Program-made: the position numbers and the translations under genes
Notes under the pieces: generated by a model
The model's input: the letters and a program-made list of their open reading frames with translations, nothing else
Databases searched by the model: none
What the model was told of the DNA's origin: nothing
Part shown: positions 58,337 through 64,000 of the stretch, piece by piece
How positions within the stretch are numbered: the first letter of the stretch is position 1
Layout of the letters: each line of letters begins with the position of its first letter
NCBI GenBank assembly: GCA_014584345.1
Contig: JACTNB010000008.1
Coordinates: 1-64,000 of the forward strand
From: Planctomycetota bacterium
GTDB lineage: Bacteria > Planctomycetota > Planctomycetia > Planctomycetales > Planctomycetaceae
Length of the DNA: 64,000 nucleotides
Reading direction: 5' to 3'

Positions 58337-60025
58337 ATGTCCACTGCGTATCCGATGTTCGTCAAACGGGATATCGACGGTTTTTTTGGTCTGTTCGTCG
58401 ATAACCTGGTGCAATTGCTGCTGATTATGGTGCTGTGCGCCTCGCTCTGCGGGATGACGGGAGACGATGCATCGTACTTGTACCGCTATATTTTCCCGGG
58501 GGCCGCTGTCAGCATCCTGATTGGAAATCTGTTCTATGCCTGGCAAGCACATCGTCTGGCCGCGAAGGAAGGCCGGGACGACGTGACCGCCCTGCCGTAC
58601 GGCATCAACACTCCCTCCATGCTGGTCTATCTGTTTTTTGTGATGGGGCCGGTGTATCTGCAAACGCAGAGTGCGGCAGCGGCCTGGAAAATGGGAGTGA
58701 TTGCCTGCCTGGGAAGTGGCGTGATTGAATTGTGCGGCGCCTTCTTCGCGGAACGGATTCGACGCTACACTCCCCGGGCCGCCCTGCTTTCGACGCTGGC
58801 AGGGATTGCGATCGGCTTCATTGCGATGTCGTTTACGCTGCAGATCTTCCACAAGCCTTTAATTGCCATGCTGCCGTTGGGGTTGATATTGCTGGCATTA
58901 TTTTCCCAGGCCCGCTTTCCACTGGGGATGCCGGGGGGACTGGTGGCGGTAGCGTGTGGCACGGCGGTTGCCTGGTTGCTCACGATGGTTGCCCCGTTGT
59001 TCAGCACTCCCCCCTTGTGGTTGACGATCAACACCATGCAAGGGGTAAATCCTGGAGAACAACTCGGACATCTGGGGGTGTATCTGCCTCGGTTCATAGG
59101 CGGGCAGGTTCTGCTTCTGCTTCAGGACTGGACAGCCTGGGTGGGGTATCTGTCGGTGATTATCCCGATGGGACTCTTCAACATCATCGGCAGTTTGCAG
59201 AACATCGAATCGGCTGAAGCGGGGGGAGATCGTTTCGCGACAGCCCCCTCGCTGGCCGTCAATGGCATCGGCACGATCTGTGCGGCGTTGTTTGGCAGTT
59301 GTTTTCCGACCACGATTTACATCGGCCACCCGGGCTGGAAAGCTCTGGGGGCTCGGGCCGGGTATTCCACGTTGAACGGCGCGGTCGTCACGCTGTTGTG
59401 CTGCACGGGTCTGATCGGCCTGGTTTCCAGCCTGATTCCCGTGGAAGCAGCCGTGCCGATCGTACTGTGGATTGGCATTATCATCACCGCCCAAGCGTTC
59501 CAGGCTACTCCCGACAATCACGCGCCCGCGGTGGCGATCGGTTTGTTTCCCGCCATTGCCGCCTGGGGTGCAACGCTTCTCGCGGGAGCTTTTTTTGTCG
59601 CCGATGGAAATACACTGCAGCAGGTGTTGACGGAAAACCCCGGCAGCGAGGCGAACGGCTTTCTGATCGGCGCGCTGATCAGTCTGGAGCGAGGCTATAT
59701 TTTCACTTGTATGATTCTTTCCGCGCTCACCGCGTGCCTGATCGATTGCAAATTTCGGGCAGCTTCTGTGTGGGCGTTCCTGGCGGCCCTGGGAACCTTC
59801 ACCGGTTTGATGCATGCCTTTCAGTTGCGAGGGAACGTGGTCGATTATTATCTGTTGTTCGATAACCCCGCTCCGGATGTTTTTCGATATTCGGGCATCG
59901 GCATCGGCATCGGGTATCTTGGTATTGCGGTGATCTGCCTGCTGGCTCAGTATCTGAAGCCTGGGCACGCGCACGAGGCCGTGGTCCCTTCGCGGCAGGA
60001 ATCAGCCGATACCCTTGTCCTTTGA
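58337..60025 (+). CDS. NCS2-family purine/pyrimidine permease
   Basis: A 562-residue transporter with about twelve to fourteen hydrophobic segments, resembling NCS2 (AzgA/xanthine-uracil permease) proteins. Landmarks are KRDIDGFFGLFVDNLVQLL near the N-terminus, the PYGINTPSMLVYLF segment, and FNIIGSLQNIESAEAGGDRF with the conserved Glu pair. It is probably a nucleobase:proton symporter, but base specificity cannot be assigned. Starts at 58337 or 58301 are possible; 58337 is preferred from its GAGAAA spacing. The gene is monocistronic. Confidence 0.85.
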   Translation: MSTAYPMFVKRDIDGFFGLFVDNLVQLLLIMVLCASLCGMTGDDASYLYRYIFPGAAVSILIGNLFYAWQAHRLAAKEGRDDVTALPYGINTPSMLVYLFFVMGPVYLQTQSAAAAWKMGVIACLGSGVIELCGAFFAERIRRYTPRAALLSTLAGIAIGFIAMSFTLQIFHKPLIAMLPLGLILLALFSQARFPLGMPGGLVAVACGTAVAWLLTMVAPLFSTPPLWLTINTMQGVNPGEQLGHLGVYLPRFIGGQVLLLLQDWTAWVGYLSVIIPMGLFNIIGSLQNIESAEAGGDRFATAPSLAVNGIGTICAALFGSCFPTTIYIGHPGWKALGARAGYSTLNGAVVTLLCCTGLIGLVSSLIPVEAAVPIVLWIGIIITAQAFQATPDNHAPAVAIGLFPAIAAWGATLLAGAFFVADGNTLQQVLTENPGSEANGFLIGALISLERGYIFTCMILSALTACLIDCKFRAASVWAFLAALGTFTGLMHAFQLRGNVVDYYLLFDNPAPDVFRYSGIGIGIGYLGIAVICLLAQYLKPGHAHEAVVPSRQESADTLVL

Positions 60026-60058
60026 GGCAAGCCCCTGCCGGGGGTTTCCAGCCGGGAT

Positions 60059-60601
60059 TCACTGCGTTCCGACTCGATTTCCGTGACTATCCAGCGAGAG
60101 TCCCTGCCGAGACAGAAATTGCAGCACCTCGTCTTGCAGGGGAGGGGGACATGCCACGGAAATGGTCGGCCCCCTGTCCAGGCCAATCACCAGAAACGGA
60201 TATGGCCCTCCCAGACCAAATTCCACGGCCAGCGACGAGCCTTCGTGTTTCCGCGTGACACATCGAATACGATCGAACGCGAAGTTTCGCTTCCCCCAGA
60301 AATATCGCACCTGTATGTCTGCCCCAAAGGTGACACTCCAGGGTACTCCGCTGGCTATCCAGAGCAATCCCGCCGCCAGCAAAAGTAGAATCGCGGGGAC
60401 GCCGAGATTCCCAGCCCCCTCCAGCAGAAACAGCAGGCTCACGCCCAGCAACACCAACACCAGCAACGCCACCACTCCCAAGCGAGCCAGCGCCACATTG
60501 CGATTTGAAATAACGAGGTGTCGAGTATTGTCCACGAGTCTTCCGGAAATGCCTGGCAGCCATCCCAGGCGATGGACATCCAGCAGGTGGTGGCGAAACA
60601 T
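60059..60601 (-). CDS. Two-helix membrane protein, PH-like C-terminus
   Basis: A 180-residue protein with two adjacent hydrophobic segments (about 42-62 and 66-86; VVALLVLVLLGVSLLFLL and GVPAILLLLAAGLLWIASG), followed by a beta-rich domain (FAFDRIRCVTRKHEG, then PFLVIGLDRG) that recalls bacterial PH-like domains. The family was not recognised with confidence. The ATG at 60601 has a poorly placed AGGA, so the start is uncertain. It converges with the NCS2 gene with 33 bp between stops. Confidence 0.6.
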   Translation of the reverse strand: MFRHHLLDVHRLGWLPGISGRLVDNTRHLVISNRNVALARLGVVALLVLVLLGVSLLFLLEGAGNLGVPAILLLLAAGLLWIASGVPWSVTFGADIQVRYFWGKRNFAFDRIRCVTRKHEGSSLAVEFGLGGPYPFLVIGLDRGPTISVACPPPLQDEVLQFLSRQGLSLDSHGNRVGTQ

Positions 60602-60869
60602 TCCTGGAGCCCCGCAGTGTGGCCTTTTCGGTTTCCTTTTGTCAACAGGGACGGATCCCTTGCGGACAGGCCGCCACGTTACTGCAAATTCGGATTATTC
60701 GCTGCAATCGGCAGGGCCGTTGTGTTCTCGCGAAACAGCCGCATCTCGCCAATACGGCCGTGGTAAATGGATGCGCCCGCTGTCCCGGGGCCTACACTCA
60801 TAACAGCGGAGTCCGTGTAGAAATTCTGGCTACGGAAAACTCGACCGAATTCCGTGGAGAAGTCTTGAC

Positions 60870-61865
60870 ATGAAGTCGCAGGTGTCGGCCCCCTCTGGTC
60901 TGGATGCGGACCTGCGGGACCGGCTCAATCCGTTGACTCGATCCACCCCCCAGTTTCACAGAAGCAAATTGATCAACGCCATGAGCACTGCAAGCTGCGT
61001 TTCTCGGACATCGAACCCGCTCCCCCCCGAGGAACTTCCAACACGGCAGAATCCCCTTGCGGATGTGGTTGCCTATTCACAAGAAGGGTATGTCACGCCC
61101 GAAGAATCCGATTCGCTGGCGCGGTGGATGAGCCGGCTGAAGCTGCAGTCCCCTCGGACGAACATCCTGTGTCTGAGCAGGTCCACGCGGGTTGCCAAGC
61201 GTATTCTCGATATCATCGTGGCGTCGGGACTGCTGATTTTGCTCTCTCCGGTCATGTTGTTGACAGCGATCGCCGTGAAGCTGACCTCGCCGGGCCCAAT
61301 CATCTTTCGGCAAACGCGAGTCGGTGTCAATTTGCGGAAGAGTCGGCAGGATCGGCGCAGAAATCTCGAACATGCGACGGCCACCGAACGCCGGAAACCG
61401 GGACGGGATCGCCGCCTCGAGCTGCGCTATGGCCGTGAGTTCACTCTGTACAAATTCCGCACGATGCGCACGGATGCGGAAAAGAACGGTGCCCAGTTCG
61501 CGGTGCGGGGAGATTCCCGCGTGACGTCGATCGGACGATTCCTGCGAAAAACGCGGCTCGATGAACTTCCCCAGCTCTGGAATGTGCTGCGTGGCGAGAT
61601 GTCCATGGTCGGCCCTCGACCGGAGCGTCCCGTGTTTATTGAACAGCTTTCCGCGGAAATTCCAGACTACCTGCAGCGATTGGGGCTAAAACCCGGCCTG
61701 ACGGGACTGGCACAGATCGAGAATGGCTACGACAACGACATCGAAAGTTTTCGCCGCAAGGTCAAATACGACCTGATCTATCTGCAGAACTGCTGTGTCT
61801 GGAACGACCTGAAAATTCTGCTGCGAACCATCCGCGTGGTGCTCACGGGAAGTGGCGCGCTGTAG
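60870..61865 (+). CDS. Undecaprenyl-phosphate sugar-1-phosphate transferase
   Basis: A 331-residue bacterial sugar transferase (WcaJ/RfbP-like) that loads the first sugar-1-phosphate onto the lipid carrier for exopolysaccharide or O-antigen. The catalytic region follows one membrane segment (about 112-136): PGPIIFRQTRVG at 141-152, then YKFRTMR, LRKTRLDELPQLWNVLRGEMSMVGPRPERP and KPGLTGLAQI. About 35 basic residues (153-188, rich in Arg and Lys) are inserted between RVG and FTLYKFRTM, where the usual linker is only a few residues. GGAGAAG precedes the ATG. The expected polymerase and glycosyltransferase genes are not adjacent. Confidence 0.9.
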   Translation: MKSQVSAPSGLDADLRDRLNPLTRSTPQFHRSKLINAMSTASCVSRTSNPLPPEELPTRQNPLADVVAYSQEGYVTPEESDSLARWMSRLKLQSPRTNILCLSRSTRVAKRILDIIVASGLLILLSPVMLLTAIAVKLTSPGPIIFRQTRVGVNLRKSRQDRRRNLEHATATERRKPGRDRRLELRYGREFTLYKFRTMRTDAEKNGAQFAVRGDSRVTSIGRFLRKTRLDELPQLWNVLRGEMSMVGPRPERPVFIEQLSAEIPDYLQRLGLKPGLTGLAQIENGYDNDIESFRRKVKYDLIYLQNCCVWNDLKILLRTIRVVLTGSGAL

Positions 61866-61905
61866 CGTTCCGCAGATTTCCGAGGTTCCGATCGCGTGGC
61901 TGCAA

Positions 61906-62439
61906 TCAGGGGAGCAACCCCCGTTCTCGCAGCTCATTAAGATTGTCGGGCGCGCTGGTTAGAATCTGCTCCGCCGCAAAGCGGATTAACGCCACGCCCG
62001 CCAGTTCCAGAGGTGCGACGACAATCGCCACCCGATCCTCGTCCTCCAGGTCGAGTTGACGCGTGAGGCGATCGATCACTTCCTGTGGCTGATCGCTCAC
62101 GATCCGTTCCGGACCGGAGGAATTGGCCAGTCTCAAATTCGAAAACGCGGCGGAACGCGTCATCAGAAAGCTGATCAGGTGATCGTTTTCGGCGGAATCC
62201 CAGAAATCCTGCAGTTCTGGCCGGGCGTCCCGCGGGGTAATAATCAGCGGTCGCGTAATCCGAATTTCGCCCTGCCGCAACTTTACGGGCTGGCCCGGCT
62301 GATTCGAGGTGAGCACGAGATAATAACGGAGTTCCGATTCCCCAAAGGTGAAGAGCGTGTAAGGGATGTTGCGGACAATTCGCACCGAATTCCACAGAAA
62401 CCGCAGATACTGCTCTTCATCGTACTGATTAAAATCCAT
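61906..62439 (-). CDS. Conserved hypothetical protein
   Basis: A 177-residue soluble protein (MDFNQYDEEQYLRFLW start; ESELRYYLVLTSNQP; RITRPLIITPRDARPEL). It is regular in composition and probably real, but I recognise no named family. It converges with the sugar transferase, 40 bp apart. No signal peptide or membrane segment is seen, so it is probably cytoplasmic. Confidence 0.65.
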   Translation of the reverse strand: MDFNQYDEEQYLRFLWNSVRIVRNIPYTLFTFGESELRYYLVLTSNQPGQPVKLRQGEIRITRPLIITPRDARPELQDFWDSAENDHLISFLMTRSAAFSNLRLANSSGPERIVSDQPQEVIDRLTRQLDLEDEDRVAIVVAPLELAGVALIRFAAEQILTSAPDNLNELRERGLLP

Positions 62440-62754
62440 AGAGTTCTAGTTTCATTGCATGGGACGATTTCAGAAACATCGGAATCGGTGCGACAATTGG
62501 CTGCCAGGCATGTCGTCGCACGCGAGGCAAACGCGGGCCCCTTCCGGGCCTGTGCCCCGCTTCAACGACCCTGACGAGGCATTCTGGATCATCACGAGTC
62601 GCTTTTCAAGGTTGACAAACAGCCCCGCGCGTGGAATAGTTCGCATCGCATGGGCGGTAATGCAACCGGTTGTTCCCGAGCAACCCGCGCACCGCAACGT
62701 TGTTACACATCAGTGTTATCTCGGGCGAATCAGCAATTCAAGAAGGACAGCAAC
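62440..62754. other. Divergent intergenic region
   Basis: 315 bases between the hypothetical protein and the histone-like gene. No gene, RNA family or clear terminator was recognised. Confidence 0.35.
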
Positions 62755-63018
62755 ATGAGTGGGCCGATTATCAGAACCGGCGCGACGCCGGAATTTTCCG
62801 CCGGCTGGGATCGGATTTTTGGAGAGAATGCCGAGAAAAAAGCGACCGGGAAAGGCCGCAGCAAGACATCGGCCAGTAAAAAATCGGCCAGCAACAAGCC
62901 GATCGGCAAGGCGGTGCAACCCAGCAAAGTCAGCAGCAAAAAGGCGGCTCCCAAGCCGGCTGCCAAAAAAGCACCCGCTAAAAAGGCAGCAGCCAAAAAA
63001 GCCGCCAAGAAAAAATAA
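62755..63018 (+). CDS. Histone H1-like lysine/alanine-rich protein
   Basis: An 87-residue protein. The first 25 residues (MSGPIIRTGATPEFSAGWD) are ordinary; from about 28 to the end it is almost entirely Lys, Ala, Pro and Ser with KKAAPKPAAKK and KKAAAKKAAKKK runs, like eukaryotic histone H1 tails and bacterial Hc1/AlgP-like proteins. AAGGA lies eight bases before the ATG. It is likely a nucleoid-associated DNA-binding protein. The N-terminal segment is probably the conserved planctomycete part. It is monocistronic. Confidence 0.75.
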   Translation: MSGPIIRTGATPEFSAGWDRIFGENAEKKATGKGRSKTSASKKSASNKPIGKAVQPSKVSSKKAAPKPAAKKAPAKKAAAKKAAKKK

Positions 63019-63205
63019 GGGGACCAGGTAACTCCCGCGCGGTTCCCGCGAGACCGTTCCAACTACGGATCTCCCCCGAAACGGATCGTGCAGATCCACG
63101 GAGAGAGAACCGGGGTGCCCCTGTTCCCCTGGCGGGCTTGCAGGGACCCCAGGCGAGCGTCGCCGCTGTTTCATGCCAGGCAGAAGGGGACGCGTGGACT
63201 TCCCA

Positions 63206-64000
63206 ATGAAACCCTCCAGTGCCGAAACCTCGACATCCGCCCCCGGATTGCCCGCGCGCTTGCGGAAAGTTCTTGCCCGTCCGGAATGGACGGGGCTGTG
63301 CACTCTTTGGGGAATTCTGGTCGCCTGGTCGTTGGCGCGCGCCTTCATTCCAGGCGTCAACGAACCCCATTATTTCTGCAAGGCCAAATACTGGTGGAAC
63401 CCCGAATGGTGCGCGGGCGATTTCTTTCTCGCCTCCTCGAACCCGCATCTCGTGTTCTATCTGACCTTCGGCTGGCTGACGCGTTTTTTCTCCCTGGAAA
63501 TCACCGCCTTCATCGCCCGTCTACTGTCACTGCTGGTGGTCGCGCGCGGGTGGCAGGTGATGAGCCGCCTGCTGCTGCCACGTCTCGATTTGCAGGCACT
63601 CGCGCTGGTACTGTTGCTCCTGTGTCAATCGCTGGTCAATTTCTCCGGCGAATGGCTGGTGGGAGGCGTGGAATCGAAGGTACTCGCATACGGCCTGGGT
63701 TTCTGGGCCATCGGAACCGCCGCAACGGGAAAAGGCATTCAGGCTGCGTGCCTGCTGGGAGGAGCCACGTCCTTTCATCCCCTGGTGGGCATCTGGTTGA
63801 CACTCTGCGTTTTGGGAGGCGTCGCCTGGAGTTGGCGGGATTGGAGTTCACTTCCGTCTCGTGGAAGCGGGCAGGGCTCGTCGCCACGATATCTTCGGCA
63901 GTACGGGGGGATCGTGACCTGCTGGTTGTTGTGGAGTTTGCCCGGGCTGATACCTGCCCTGTGGATGTTGCTGGAACCCGTTTCGCCGCGGACTCGCTTT
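63206..64000 (+). CDS. Large membrane protein, partial (DUF6798-like)
   Basis: The first 265 codons of an ORF that runs off the window end. The N-terminus is cytoplasmic and proline/serine-rich, then hydrophobic segments alternate. NEPHYFCKAKYWWNPEWC followed by AGDFFLASSNPHLVFY is a recognisable motif of a planctomycete multi-pass membrane family (DUF6798-like). The start at ATG 63206 has only a weak GTGGA upstream. The function is unknown; a glycosyltransferase-like lipid-linked enzyme is conceivable because of the early acidic/aromatic loop, but this is speculative. Confidence 0.65.
   Translation, partial: MKPSSAETSTSAPGLPARLRKVLARPEWTGLCTLWGILVAWSLARAFIPGVNEPHYFCKAKYWWNPEWCAGDFFLASSNPHLVFYLTFGWLTRFFSLEITAFIARLLSLLVVARGWQVMSRLLLPRLDLQALALVLLLLCQSLVNFSGEWLVGGVESKVLAYGLGFWAIGTAATGKGIQAACLLGGATSFHPLVGIWLTLCVLGGVAWSWRDWSSLPSRGSGQGSSPRYLRQYGGIVTCWLLWSLPGLIPALWMLLEPVSPRTRF

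Overview
The window is from a planctomycete chromosome, probably a Planctomycetales-type bacterium; the species cannot be named from sequence alone. The evidence is the concentration of families typical of that phylum. There are three DUF1559 pseudopilin-like proteins, three DUF1501 twin-arginine proteins, a giant cytochrome-like PSD1/DUF1549/DUF1553 protein fused to WD40 repeats, a TIGR03009-type protein, a DUF6807 (PmoA-like) protein, a DUF6798-like membrane protein and a tandem pair of ClpP peptidases. No rRNA, tRNA, prophage, transposase gene or CRISPR array was seen. Genes sit on both strands in short runs with many long intergenic spaces.

1-9.4 kb: an SGNH hydrolase, a TIGR03009-like secreted protein, a long acyl-CoA dehydrogenase, an acidic repeat protein with an N-terminal helix-turn-helix and a C-terminal membrane segment, and a PAS-PAS-PP2C (RsbU-like) phosphatase. 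9.4-16.1 kb: the giant PSD1/WD40 protein followed by its DUF1501 partner. 16.1-18.3 kb (minus strand): a sigma70-like promoter, a cobalamin riboswitch, a nine-codon leader ORF, a DUF1559 gene and a DUF6580-like membrane protein that is a candidate corrinoid or cobalt transporter. This is the most interesting module in the window. 18.4-26.8 kb: a second DUF1501 protein, a sulfotransferase, a CBS/CorC protein, a lipoprotein, clpP-clpP, an esterase and CdsA.

26.8-41.5 kb is bracketed by two inverted copies of a roughly 240 bp repeat. Each copy has a 137 bp core with perfect 28 bp inverted termini (REPIN/MITE-like). Between them lie DUF1559, DoxX-like, Gfo/Idh/MocA, MFS, RluB-type pseudouridine synthase, FabI-like, PmoA-like, GlmU-N-like, outer-membrane and DUF1501 genes. 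41.5-49.7 kb: a small lipoprotein, DUF1559, a secreted propeller-like protein, DUF3467, a prepilin peptidase homologue lacking its second catalytic motif, a GalT-like protein and a GH57 glycosidase. 49.9-52.3 kb: glpD-glpF for glycerol uptake and oxidation.

53.7-57.9 kb: Hsp20 is divergent from a coupled two-component system. Its kinase carries a LOV domain with all flavin-binding positions, followed by a FixL-like PAS domain with the heme ligand and oxygen-sensing arginines. A LuxR-type regulator, a BON protein and an unknown coupled protein follow. 58-64 kb: an NCS2 purine/pyrimidine permease, an undecaprenyl-phosphate sugar transferase, a histone-H1-like lysine-rich protein and the start of a large membrane protein cut by the window edge.
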